A stretch of DNA of 15,697 nucleotides from Clostridium sp. CAG:433 (GCA_000433675.1 FR893557.1:1-15697); one strand, 5' to 3'; positions 7,413-15,539 are shown, counted from the first letter of the stretch. Numbers and translations: made by a program. The notes: generated by a model from the letters alone, not told the origin.

Positions 7413-8924
7413 TTACACATGAAATGATGAATTATTACTTTGTGTTTTCATTATTTCATTTTGCAATCTATTTTCTTCCTTTAACAATGCTTTTTTCAAT
7501 TCTAATAAGTTTTTAAATGATAACTCGTCACTTGATTCATCTAATTTTTTTAATATTTTTCTATATTGTTCTACTAGCTGATTTACATCATTAAATCTAA
7601 TTCCTCCATTTGGTATTTTTTTATATCCTATATATTCTCCAGTTAATTGATCTATAATTTTAAGAAATTCATCGTTAATTTTTTCATTATCTTCTTCCAA
7701 TAAACTTATTAATTTTAATCTATCAATTTGATCATTTAAGGAAAATTCTGTATTAGGTAAATCATTTTCACCATCACATACAAAAAAGTGATCTTTAGAC
7801 ATTTCTTCTTTATTAAGCATAAAATATTTTGCATTACAATCTTCTATTTTTCCATCTTTATCAACAATTGTATCCCAAGTTGGATCAAAATAATAATAAT
7901 TTCCATTATATTTTACTCTTGTTATTGCATGATATCCTGCATCTGTTTGAACGACAATACAGTTAGATTCCATTCCTAATTTTCTTAAAAAATATGTATA
8001 TAAATTAGCGTATCCTTCACACACTGAAGTTCCATCTAATAATGCTTTAACACCTGATTGCTGATAATCATATGCCTCTTTAGTCGTCATACCACTAATA
8101 GAAACACCTAAGATAGTATCAATATCAAATGGATTTGTCTTTTGATCTCGAGCATTTCTTGTCTTATAATCATAATATACATTTCTAATTATATAATCAT
8201 ATATTACAGTCATCTTTTGTAAATCACTCATTTTTTCATTAGTTACAGAAGAGATTATTTCATCTACTTTTTTATCATACATTAATATTTTACCATTACT
8301 AAATGATTGATTTTTTACCCCTTTCTTTTCCATCCATATTTTATCATTTGAAAAAGTACTCATATATTCATATAAATTTTTGTAATCTCTTTTTAATATT
8401 GGTAATAAATTTATATCTAATTTTACATCTACACTTTCTTTTATTATTTCTTCAAAGTGTGGAACTTTTTGTAAATTGGTATCAAATAGCATTAATTCAA
8501 ATAAATTTTCAGTACTATAATCTATTTTTTTTAAACCTTGAGCATGCTTTATAGATATAATTTCCAATTTCTTTAAATCAGTTAAATCTAATTCTTCAAA
8601 ATTAACACCATTAACAATTAATTCTTTTAAACTTTTATTATTTTTTATCCAATCCACACTTATAATTTTTTCAGATGCAAATTTAGTATTCTCATAACTA
8701 TAACCAGTTAAATTTATTTGAATTTTTTCAAGAGAAGAATAATATTTAAAAAATTGAGAATATTCATCAAATGCACTTCTTGAATTGATTACAAGTTCTT
8801 TAAATGTTGAAAAATATTTTTTTAATTCATCTTCCGTAAATTTAAAGTTATGTACATTTTTTTTCAAATAACCATTTATTGTTGCTGCCAAAGTAACATC
8901 TTGTATAATTACTTTATTATCCAT
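7413..8924 (-). CDS. Cytoplasmic LRR-like / transglutaminase-like cysteine peptidase fold protein
   Basis: A 503-residue protein with three parts. Residues about 60-160 hold irregular leucine-rich repeats (SLKELIVNGVNFEELDL, then LKKLEIISIKHAQGLKKI). Residues about 215-370 form a transglutaminase-like core with a complete triad: Cys302 in TSVCEGYANLY, His332 in GYHAITRV and Asp347 in YYFDPTWD. The last ~110 residues are charged and helical, probably coiled-coil. No signal peptide or membrane segment is present, so it should be cytoplasmic. In bacteria this fold is more often a protease or transpeptidase than a true transglutaminase; the substrate cannot be read from sequence. The start is supported by AAGGAGG a few bases upstream. 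The gene is monocistronic. It shares its domain order and near-equal length with the secreted protein at 14019-15539, which lacks the C-terminal helical part. Confidence 0.82.
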   Translation of the reverse strand: MDNKVIIQDVTLAATINGYLKKNVHNFKFTEDELKKYFSTFKELVINSRSAFDEYSQFFKYYSSLEKIQINLTGYSYENTKFASEKIISVDWIKNNKSLKELIVNGVNFEELDLTDLKKLEIISIKHAQGLKKIDYSTENLFELMLFDTNLQKVPHFEEIIKESVDVKLDINLLPILKRDYKNLYEYMSTFSNDKIWMEKKGVKNQSFSNGKILMYDKKVDEIISSVTNEKMSDLQKMTVIYDYIIRNVYYDYKTRNARDQKTNPFDIDTILGVSISGMTTKEAYDYQQSGVKALLDGTSVCEGYANLYTYFLRKLGMESNCIVVQTDAGYHAITRVKYNGNYYYFDPTWDTIVDKDGKIEDCNAKYFMLNKEEMSKDHFFVCDGENDLPNTEFSLNDQIDRLKLISLLEEDNEKINDEFLKIIDQLTGEYIGYKKIPNGGIRFNDVNQLVEQYRKILKKLDESSDELSFKNLLELKKALLKEENRLQNEIMKTQSNNSSFHV

Positions 8925-8945
8925 ATTGCCTCCTTATATAATTTA

Positions 8946-8954
8946 ATATTAGCA
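8946..8954 (-). promoter_or_regulatory. Extended -10 promoter for the cytoplasmic transglutaminase-like gene
   Basis: On the minus strand TGCTAATAT forms an extended -10 element about 22 bases before the ATG at 8924. No convincing -35 is visible in the surrounding A/T-only sequence. It lies between the transporter terminator and the AAGGAGG site, as expected for an independent transcript. Confidence 0.4.
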
Positions 8955-9015
8955 TAATTAATATTAAATTATTTATATATTAATACGTAAGGCTTTCTTT
9001 TTACATTATATTTAC

Positions 9016-9041
9016 AAAAAAAGTAGACACATGTCTACTTT
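9016..9041 (-). terminator. Intrinsic terminator of lysS-transporter operon
   Basis: Arms aaagtagac (9020-9028) and gtctacttt (9033-9041) form a perfect 9-bp stem with a 4-base loop, followed on the minus strand by seven T residues. It begins two bases past the transporter stop codon. Confidence 0.9.
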
Positions 9042-9043
9042 AA

Positions 9044-10675
9044 TTATTTCTTTTTAGTTGTATTTTTCTTAGTTCCTGTTGTTTTCTTAGAAGTTTCTTT
9101 TTTTGCTCCAGTAGTTTTTTTAGCAGGAGTTTTAGTTTTAACTTCTTCTTTCTTTTCTTCCTTAACTACTTTTGTTTCTTCTTTAACAGGTTCTTCTTTT
9201 ACTTCAACTTTTTCTTTTTTTACTTGTTTTTTTGTATCTTTTCTTGTTACAGAAAGTACTACGAATAATACAAGCATTACAATTACTACTGCAAGTACTA
9301 CATATGATAATGCTGAAATATAATTTCTACCTACTACCATAATTAATACAAAGAATACAATTAATAATCCTAAGAAATATTTATAAATATATTTAATCCA
9401 TTCTTTATAACTTACATTTTCACGTTGTAATCCAAGTAATACAAGAATACTTGTTGGTGAAATTAGTAAGAATAATGAATAAATAACTTGGAATATAACT
9501 GCAAGTACAAGATAGAATTTTGTATCTGTTATTGTATAAGTAATTGTTGATAATGTAAATTGTGTAGCATATGTATAATCTGGATATACTACTGAAGATA
9601 ATGCAGATAATGTTGTTCCAGATAGAACTTTATCTGTCATACCAGCAATACTTGTAATTATTGTTGTATAGAATCCTGAATTATAAACACCAACTAATAC
9701 TAAGTTAGCAAGAATTACTATCATAGCATATGGTAATGCTCTTCTTATTCCACTTGCGATAGATTCAAGTAATCCATCAAATTTAATTTTGTAAATTAAT
9801 GATAATATTACTGTAGTTACTACTAACAATACAATAACATTATATAAAGTCCATTCACCAAATGCAGTAAGTGTTGAACCTAATATTGCATTAAATAATG
9901 AAACATCAAATACTTTAAAATCAGTTAATGTTTTATGGAAATTTGTGAATCCTTCAAATCCAAAGTATCCATTCCAAGATACCATACCAAGTATTAGAAA
10001 TACGATAATTACATCAAATGCAATCATCATTGGTAATCCTTTTTTAACTTCTTCTTTTTCTAAATTTGTTTTTTCTGGCTTGCTTGTTAATATTGTAAAT
10101 AATATTAATGAACCAAGTCCAAGTACTAATATAACTATTTTAGCAATTATATTAGATGATACTGTAGCACTCATTATTTGATTTACATAATTTGTATATA
10201 ATGAACCAGCACTTCCTAAAAGGATTGCGCCTACAGTTGATGCGATAGATGTTTTACTATCATAACCTAATTTTTTAGCAATATCTATAAATGCTGGAAC
10301 AAAGATAAGCATAGGCATAATATCACCTATAACGGCTGTCATAATTCCAAATGTTAATATGCTTATTACTAAAAATAAACCTTTTTTCTTTTGAAATTTA
10401 ACTGCAGTATTATTAATAACTGCTTCATATTTACCAGTTTTCTTAAGTACTGCATAAAATACACCAATACTTAAAATAAATATAAATGCACTGATAAATA
10501 CACTAAATGATGTTAATCCATTTGATATAGAATCAACAAAGTTTATTGGATTAATAGTTCCCTTTTCAATACCTGATGTATAATAACCAATTGTTGAACT
10601 AGGGATTAAAAAACTTACTATTATTGCTGCTGCTAAAACTAACAATAATACTTTAAAAATATTATATTTCTTCAT
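9044..10675 (-). CDS. yfcC: YfcC-like transporter with lysine-rich tail
   Basis: Polytopic inner-membrane protein of 543 residues with about 12 hydrophobic segments. It matches the YfcC/DcuC branch of the ion-transporter superfamily: a re-entrant-like GILLGSAGSLYTNYVNQ-type block near 150-165 (here written AILLGSAGSLYTNYV), the GYDSKTSIAST segment before it, and a second half with LLISPTSILVLLGLQ followed by YKEWIKYIYKYFLGLL. Substrates of this family are poorly known; annotations range from C4-dicarboxylates to basic amino acids. The oddity is the cytoplasmic tail after the last membrane span (about 476-543): first mixed Lys/Glu, then repeats such as AKKTTGAKKETSKKTTG. The ATG is 8 bases past the lysS stop, and its AGGAGG ribosome site overlaps that TAG stop, so it is co-transcribed and probably coupled with lysS. 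A lysine link is possible but unproven. Confidence 0.75.
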   Translation of the reverse strand: MKKYNIFKVLLLVLAAAIIVSFLIPSSTIGYYTSGIEKGTINPINFVDSISNGLTSFSVFISAFIFILSIGVFYAVLKKTGKYEAVINNTAVKFQKKKGLFLVISILTFGIMTAVIGDIMPMLIFVPAFIDIAKKLGYDSKTSIASTVGAILLGSAGSLYTNYVNQIMSATVSSNIIAKIVILVLGLGSLILFTILTSKPEKTNLEKEEVKKGLPMMIAFDVIIVFLILGMVSWNGYFGFEGFTNFHKTLTDFKVFDVSLFNAILGSTLTAFGEWTLYNVIVLLVVTTVILSLIYKIKFDGLLESIASGIRRALPYAMIVILANLVLVGVYNSGFYTTIITSIAGMTDKVLSGTTLSALSSVVYPDYTYATQFTLSTITYTITDTKFYLVLAVIFQVIYSLFLLISPTSILVLLGLQRENVSYKEWIKYIYKYFLGLLIVFFVLIMVVGRNYISALSYVVLAVVIVMLVLFVVLSVTRKDTKKQVKKEKVEVKEEPVKEETKVVKEEKKEEVKTKTPAKKTTGAKKETSKKTTGTKKNTTKKK

Positions 10676-10683
10676 TTTTCCTC

Positions 10684-12165
10684 CTAATTTTCTGTAGTTT
10701 CTTGTGGTCTCATAAGTGGATACATAACTACATCTCTTATATTATCGCTATTTGTTAGAAGTTGAACCATACGGTCAATTCCCATACCCCAACCAGATAT
10801 TGGTGGCATACCATATTCCATAGCTCCTATATAATCATAATCCATATCCATAGCTTCTTCATCACCATTTGCTTTATTCATAGCTTGTTCATGAAGTCTC
10901 TTTTCTTGTTCTACTGGATCCACAAGTTCTGAGTAACCATTAACAATTTCAACTCCGTTTATTACAAGTTGGAATCTATCTGTTATTTCTTTGTTATCAT
11001 CATTTGCTCTTGCAAGTGGCGATAAACTCATTGGATGCTCTGTTAAATAAACAGGTCCTAGCATATGTGGTCTTGCAACCTTTTTGTATAAATAGTCAAC
11101 AAGATTTCCATATCCTAAATTTTCAATTGGTGTTTCACTATCAAGTTCAATCTTATCTTCTTTAATCTTACTTAATAGTTTTTCCTTAGTATTATATTCA
11201 TTAATATCAATGTTAGAATATTTCATTATTAAATCTCTAAATGAAACTCTTCCCCATTCTCCAGATAAATCTACCATTTTATCTCCGATTTGAATATTTA
11301 ATGTACCAAATACTTTTCCGATTACTGTTTGAAGTAATTCTCTTATAAATTTCATATTATCTTCATAATTATAATATGCTTGATATGCCTCAATCATAGT
11401 GAAGTCTTGTAAATGGGTAGCATCCATTCCTTCATTTCTAAAACATCTTGCTATTTCATATACTTTTGGAATACCTGCGATTACTGATCTTTTCATGTAA
11501 GTTTCAGGCGCAATTCTTAAATATACATCCATATCAAGTGCATTATGATGAGCCATAAATGGTTTTGCAACAGCACCACTTGGTTTATTGTTTAGAATTG
11601 GTGTTTCAACTTCATAATAACCTTTACTATCTAAGAATCTTCTAAGTTCTCTAATAAAGTTCATTCTAATTAAGAAATTCTTTCTAGTATCTTCATTCAT
11701 AATCATATCTACATATCTGTTTCTATAGCATAACTCTTTATCAGTTAAACCATGGAATTTTTCAGGTAGTGGTTTTAATGCTTTACCTAAGAATTCAAAA
11801 CTAGATGCTCTTAAAGTTTTTTCACCAGTATGAGTTGTGAATATTTCACCTGTTGCACCTATAAAATCACCAACATCAAAGTTTGATTTGAAAAATTGAT
11901 ATTTTTCTTCGCCAACAAGATCAACCTTTATAGAAATTTGTAAATCTGCTTCAATATCTCTTACTTTAATGAAACTCATTTTACCCATTTTTCTCATGAA
12001 TACTATTCTACCTGCAACACTAACATTATCAGTGCCATCTTCTAGATTAGATGCTTCTTTTAGTGTATGAGTAATTTCATATCTTTCAGGATAAGGATTA
12101 CATGTTTTTCTAATTTCATCAACCTTTTGTCTTCTAACAATTTCTTGCTCTGTTAACTCTCTCAT
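10684..12165 (-). CDS. lysS: Lysyl-tRNA synthetase, class II
   Basis: Class IIb synthetase charging tRNA-Lys with lysine in the cytoplasm; 493 residues, normal length. An N-terminal OB-fold anticodon-binding domain (about 48-130, with VAGRIVFMRKMGKMSF) is followed by the catalytic core. Motif 1 is around ELRRFLDSKGYYEVETPIL, motif 2 is CFRNEGMDATHLQDFTMIEA (241-260), and motif 3 is GMGIDRMVQLL with Arg465. Motif 2 reads HLQDFT rather than the common HNPEFT, 'PSGAVAKPF' replaces the usual 'GGA-x-A-[RK]PF', and motif 3 is preceded by GWG rather than GLG. So it belongs to a divergent LysRS group. A GAGGTG ribosome site lies about 6 bases before the ATG. It heads a two-gene operon with the YfcC-like transporter and has the clearest promoter in the window. 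Confidence 0.96.
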   Translation of the reverse strand: MRELTEQEIVRRQKVDEIRKTCNPYPERYEITHTLKEASNLEDGTDNVSVAGRIVFMRKMGKMSFIKVRDIEADLQISIKVDLVGEEKYQFFKSNFDVGDFIGATGEIFTTHTGEKTLRASSFEFLGKALKPLPEKFHGLTDKELCYRNRYVDMIMNEDTRKNFLIRMNFIRELRRFLDSKGYYEVETPILNNKPSGAVAKPFMAHHNALDMDVYLRIAPETYMKRSVIAGIPKVYEIARCFRNEGMDATHLQDFTMIEAYQAYYNYEDNMKFIRELLQTVIGKVFGTLNIQIGDKMVDLSGEWGRVSFRDLIMKYSNIDINEYNTKEKLLSKIKEDKIELDSETPIENLGYGNLVDYLYKKVARPHMLGPVYLTEHPMSLSPLARANDDNKEITDRFQLVINGVEIVNGYSELVDPVEQEKRLHEQAMNKANGDEEAMDMDYDYIGAMEYGMPPISGWGMGIDRMVQLLTNSDNIRDVVMYPLMRPQETTEN

Positions 12166-12188
12166 TTTTTCACCTCGAATCCTCTTTT

Positions 12189-12216
12189 ATTATACCATAA
12201 AAAAAGGGAAAACCAA
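12189..12216 (-). promoter_or_regulatory. lysS promoter
   Basis: On the minus strand the -35 TTGGTT (12211-12216) and -10 TATAAT (12189-12194) are separated by 16 bases, with TGG before the -10 making it an extended -10. The expected start near 12182 leaves a leader of under 20 bases. The -35 lies inside the stem of the dusB terminator. Confidence 0.75.
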
Positions 12217-12238
12217 TAGTTTATTACTATTTTTTCCC
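12199..12238 (-). terminator. Intrinsic terminator after dusB
   Basis: Paired arms gggaaaa (12206-12212) with ttttccc (12232-12238) and aatagt (12215-12220) with actatt (12226-12231) leave a two-base CC bulge and a 5-base loop. Seven T residues follow on the minus strand. It lies 4 bases past the dusB stop. Confidence 0.88.
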
Positions 12239-12242
12239 AAAT

Positions 12243-13214
12243 TTAATCAGAATTTTTATAATCCAATAATACTTTTTCTAATTCTTCCTTTGTTTCACAT
12301 TTAAATATTTTATTTTTTATTATTGCTGAATCTTTCATTCCTTTTATATACCATGCTGCATGAGTTCTCATTTCAAGTATGGCAACCTTTTCATTTTTTA
12401 TTTCAAGTAAATATTTCATGTGCTTTAAACACATATCGATTTTTTCATTTTTTGTTTGTTCACCTAAAACTTCATGTGTTTTTAAATAGTGTGATATCTG
12501 TTTAAAGATGTATGGATTACCTAAGGATGCTCTTCCTATCATTATTGCATCACAATTGGTTTCATTAAACATTCTAATAGCATCATCTACTGATTTTATA
12601 TCACCATTACCTATTACGGGAATATTAACATTTTCTTTTACTTTTTTTATTATGCTCCAGTCTGCAAGTCCTTCATAACCTTGCGCTCTAGTTCTTGGAT
12701 GAACAGTAATTGCACTTGCACCTGCTTCTTCTACTATCTTTGCTATTTCTACTGCATTAATATTATTTTTGTCCCATCCACTTCTAATTTTAACAGTTAC
12801 AGGACATGGTACTGCATTTACTACTGCTTCTACAATTTCTTTTACCTTTTCAGGATTTTTTAAAAGTGCTGCACCTGCTTGTGCCCTTAGGGCCACCTTT
12901 GGAACAGGGCATCCCATATTAATATCTATAATATCTGGATGCATTAATTCATATACTTTTTTAGCAGCAATAACAAAACTTTCTTTGTCACTACCAAATA
13001 TTTGCTGAGCAATTGGCCTTTCTTCTTCTGTCATATAAAGCATCTTTTTTGTTTTTTCACTATCGTACATTAATGCTTTATCACTAACCATTTCTGCAAA
13101 TAAAAGTCCCGCACCATATTCTTTAACTATTCTTCTAAATGCACTATTACATACTCCAGCCATAGGTGCTAAACATACATTATTTTCTATTTCTAAATTA
13201 CCTATTTTAAACAT
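12243..13214 (-). CDS. dusB: tRNA-dihydrouridine synthase, DusB type
   Basis: FMN enzyme that reduces specific uridines to dihydrouridine in the D-loop of tRNA; 323 residues, typical length. It has an N-terminal TIM barrel with the FMN and substrate motifs in order: CLAPMAGVCNSAFRRI (14-29), DINMGCPVPKV with catalytic Cys102, VKIRSGWD, ITVHPRTRAQGYEG with His172, VIGNGDIKS (200-208) and MIGRASLGNPYIF. The C-terminal helical tRNA-binding domain follows (about 245-323). The ATG overlaps the stop of the upstream zinc-ribbon gene as TAATG, and an AAGAAGG site precedes it, so the two are co-translated. Assignment to DusB rather than another bacterial Dus is by motif likeness and Firmicutes context. 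Confidence 0.94.
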   Translation of the reverse strand: MFKIGNLEIENNVCLAPMAGVCNSAFRRIVKEYGAGLLFAEMVSDKALMYDSEKTKKMLYMTEEERPIAQQIFGSDKESFVIAAKKVYELMHPDIIDINMGCPVPKVALRAQAGAALLKNPEKVKEIVEAVVNAVPCPVTVKIRSGWDKNNINAVEIAKIVEEAGASAITVHPRTRAQGYEGLADWSIIKKVKENVNIPVIGNGDIKSVDDAIRMFNETNCDAIMIGRASLGNPYIFKQISHYLKTHEVLGEQTKNEKIDMCLKHMKYLLEIKNEKVAILEMRTHAAWYIKGMKDSAIIKNKIFKCETKEELEKVLLDYKNSD

Positions 13215-13891
13215 TAATTAACCTTCTTACAATGATATATTTTATTTGTTTTTTCATTATATATAGTTGCATAATTATCATCATATATTTTTGCTTTTAT
13301 ATATGCATTTTCTTTTCCTTTATCATCACCATTTACAATTTGATGATCTATTTTTAATTTAAATTCATATGTTGTAATGCCATTTTTATATTCTCTTGAA
13401 TTAATGAAATATGTTCCATCTAAATAATTTTTGTTAGTAGAATCATTATATTTTTTCCAAATAAACGTTTTATCTTCATTAAATTTTGCAGTAACTGCAT
13501 AATATGAATAATTAGAATATGAACAATTCCAAGTACCATTTAATTTTGATGAACCACTGCTAACTAAAGTAACTATAACTACAATAAGAATAATAGTAAA
13601 ATGAATTATTGTCATTATAATTGAAATTATAAGTCCTGCAAATGACAAACCTTTATATTTTGAATCATTTCCAGTTTTAGATTTATATTTACTACATTTA
13701 CAAATAGATATAATATTTAAAATTAATCCTATTATTGGAATTATAAAACTAAATATCATACCTAAAATAGATATTACATTTGTATTATCTTTTACTATTT
13801 CTTCTTTAACTTTACCATTTACTGGATAACCACAAGAAGTACAATATTTACTACCTCCATCCATATTTTTACCACATCTAACACAATACAT
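13214..13891 (-). CDS. Zinc-ribbon double-spanning membrane protein with exported C-terminal domain
   Basis: I do not know the function. From the preferred ATG the protein has 225 residues. It begins with a CxxC-x10-CxxC zinc ribbon (MYCVRCGK, then KYCTSCGYPV), followed by a short linker. Two hydrophobic spans come next (about 38-62 and 83-108), joined by a Lys/Cys-rich loop, a layout seen in DUF4190-like zinc-ribbon proteins. The last ~110 residues (starting LNGTWNCSYSNYSYY) look beta-rich and are probably on the same side as the zinc ribbon if both spans cross. Start choice: a GTG at 13898-13900 adds three residues but is itself part of the GAGAGGTG ribosome site. The ATG at 13889-13891 sits 6 bases after that site and gives the usual 'MYCxxCG' beginning. 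It is co-transcribed with dusB, with which it shares TAATG. Confidence 0.8.
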   Translation of the reverse strand: MYCVRCGKNMDGGSKYCTSCGYPVNGKVKEEIVKDNTNVISILGMIFSFIIPIIGLILNIISICKCSKYKSKTGNDSKYKGLSFAGLIISIIMTIIHFTIILIVVIVTLVSSGSSKLNGTWNCSYSNYSYYAVTAKFNEDKTFIWKKYNDSTNKNYLDGTYFINSREYKNGITTYEFKLKIDHQIVNGDDKGKENAYIKAKIYDDNYATIYNEKTNKIYHCKKVN

Positions 13892-13913
13892 AAAAAACAC
13901 CTCTCATATGCTG

Positions 13914-13919
13914 ATTATA
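13914..13919 (-). promoter_or_regulatory. -10 element for the zinc-ribbon/dusB operon
   Basis: A perfect TATAAT on the minus strand, about 22 bases before the preferred ATG. A TTGATG about 20 bases further upstream is the only -35-like hexamer, and its spacing is long. Confidence 0.5.
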
Positions 13920-13969
13920 TCAAAAAAAATGTTATATTTCATCAATTTTGTGATTTTTAAATAAAAATA

Positions 13970-13978
13970 TGATACAAT
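13970..13978 (+). promoter_or_regulatory. Extended -10 promoter of the secreted transglutaminase-like gene
   Basis: TGATACAAT is an extended -10 (TG, one base, TACAAT) about 40 bases before the plus-strand ATG. It is divergent from the zinc-ribbon promoter, with the two -10 boxes about 50 bases apart. No strong -35 is visible. Confidence 0.5.
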
Positions 13979-13987
13979 AAATCATCG

Positions 13988-14003
13988 CTGATAAATTTAT
14001 CAG
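13988..14003. promoter_or_regulatory. 16-bp perfect palindrome in the leader of the secreted transglutaminase-like gene
   Basis: The sequence ctgataaatttatcag is a perfect inverted repeat starting about 10 bases after the -10 box and ending 3 bases before the AAGGAG ribosome site (14007-14012). It could be a repressor operator over the transcription start or a small leader hairpin affecting ribosome access. Which, if either, cannot be told from sequence. Confidence 0.4.
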
Positions 14004-14018
14004 ATTAAGGAGATAAAA

Positions 14019-15539
14019 ATGATTAATAAAAAAAAGATAAAATATTTAACTCAACGAGCAATTTTAACTGGAACACTTTCTCTTACATTACTATCAGGAA
14101 AAACTATAAATACAAATGCTCAGGAAATAAAATCAAATTATAATGATTATTACGAAGTAAGTAAAGAAAACGGTAAAAAAATAGTTAATGTTCCAGAAAA
14201 ATTCAAAAAAATAATTGCTAAAGAAATTGGTAAATCTAATAATGATGATATTACAATTTCTGATTTAAATGACTTTAATCCTGTATACTATTTTAGTATT
14301 GATGTTGACGAAAATGATGATTTATCTTGGCTTAATTATTGTAATAATTTAATTACACTTACGATAAAATTTGGAAATTGTACTTCAATAAAATCACTAA
14401 AAAAAATAAATGAACTAAGAAGTTTAGAACATCTAATACTAATCAACAACAATAATGACAGTTTAGATTTTACTAATACAGATGCAATAAATTTTATAAA
14501 AGAATCAAATTCTATCAGAATATTAAGTTTATCAGGATTTAATATTGAACCTGGAGCACTTGAAAATCTTAAAAACTTAGATAGATTATCAATTGGAAAT
14601 GGCAGAGATATGAATATTGATTATTCAGAATTAACATTTTTAAGTTCTCTTGAAATTACTGATGGCCCTTATACAGCTGCTACATATATAACAAATGGTG
14701 ATATTAGTGTGTTACAAAGAAATGGTGTAAGTATTTCAGGTACTACAGATGATTTTTTAAAAAAGTTAGAAAGCGTCAACTTTAAAATAGATGAAATTGT
14801 TGAAACTTTAGACATTAAAGAAACAGATTCTGAACAAGAAAAATTAAATAAAATACTTATATATGTTTTAGAAAATTGTATTTATGATCCAAATATAAAA
14901 AATAATACAAGTGATGATATATTATCATTTTATGAAGGTGGAAAATTATATGGAGCACTTGAAAAAGATACTCAAATCTGTGGAAATTACTCAGCACTTG
15001 TTTGCGCACTTTGTAAAAGAGTAAATTTAAAGGCTAATTATATAGTAGATAATAATCATGCTTGGAACTTAGTAAAAATTAATAATCAAGAATATTTTGT
15101 TGATAGCACATGGCTTGATGATGAATATTTTGTAACCCAAACAAAATTGCAAGATCCAGAAGGAAATTCTAATGATTATATTTATAAAAAAGTATCTGCA
15201 CTTGATTTATTAAAAAACAGAGATTATGATAGTTTAAAAATGGCATGGTACATGGTAGATCCATATAATTTTAGTTACATAGACCAAGATGGTACTCATA
15301 TAACTGATAATATACCAAGTTATATAAAAGTTACTCCAGCATTAAAAGAAAATGAAAATAAAAATGATGATACAGTTATTGTAAAAATAAAAGATAAAAA
15401 TCAACATAAAGTATTTCAAATTAGTATTGCAGTTTTAATTGGTATACTTGGTGGTATTCCTACTGGAATTATAGTAAAAAATAAGATTATTAACAAAGAA
15501 AAAAATAAAGTAAAGACATTAAAAAACTCAAGAGATTAA
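14019..15539 (+). CDS. Secreted, membrane-anchored LRR / transglutaminase-like protein
   Basis: Surface protein of 506 residues. A signal peptide covers about 1-34 (Lys-rich start, hydrophobic AILTGTLSLTLLSG, likely cut after TNA). Leucine-rich-repeat-like segments lie at about 105-215 (LITLTIKFGN, LEHLILINNNN, IRILSLSGFN, LDRLSI). The transglutaminase-like core has Cys321 in TQICGNYSALV, His347 in NNHAWNLV and Asp362 in FVDSTW, so the triad is complete. Near the end a charged spacer leads to one membrane span (about 465-486) and a Lys-rich cytoplasmic end. That leaves the catalytic domain outside the cell, anchored by its C-terminus. No LPXTG-like motif is present. A 6-base gap separates AAGGAG from the ATG. 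It is the only complete plus-strand gene, and its last codons overlap the convergent gene. The substrate is unknown; it could be a cell-surface peptidase or crosslinker. Confidence 0.85.
   Translation: MINKKKIKYLTQRAILTGTLSLTLLSGKTINTNAQEIKSNYNDYYEVSKENGKKIVNVPEKFKKIIAKEIGKSNNDDITISDLNDFNPVYYFSIDVDENDDLSWLNYCNNLITLTIKFGNCTSIKSLKKINELRSLEHLILINNNNDSLDFTNTDAINFIKESNSIRILSLSGFNIEPGALENLKNLDRLSIGNGRDMNIDYSELTFLSSLEITDGPYTAATYITNGDISVLQRNGVSISGTTDDFLKKLESVNFKIDEIVETLDIKETDSEQEKLNKILIYVLENCIYDPNIKNNTSDDILSFYEGGKLYGALEKDTQICGNYSALVCALCKRVNLKANYIVDNNHAWNLVKINNQEYFVDSTWLDDEYFVTQTKLQDPEGNSNDYIYKKVSALDLLKNRDYDSLKMAWYMVDPYNFSYIDQDGTHITDNIPSYIKVTPALKENENKNDDTVIVKIKDKNQHKVFQISIAVLIGILGGIPTGIIVKNKIINKEKNKVKTLKNSRD

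Noticed and set aside
3580..8924. A defence or toxin-effector island formed by the 400-aa protein, ClpC and the transglutaminase-like protein.
   Set aside because: Each gene has its own ribosome site and strong terminator, so they are not one operon, and ClpC is a normal housekeeping gene. Proximity alone does not support a shared system.
12769..13008. A 79-codon plus-strand frame.
   Set aside because: It lies wholly antisense to the conserved catalytic part of dusB and has no ribosome site or recognisable protein features.
395..15539. Possible altered genetic code (TGA read as Trp, or CGN reassigned), prompted by the absence of TGA stops.
   Set aside because: Trp is read from TGG at the conserved sites checked, all genes have normal lengths with TAA or TAG, and CGA falls at the conserved Arg of FEER in ClpC. 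Twelve genes are too few to make the absence of TGA meaningful in AT-rich DNA.
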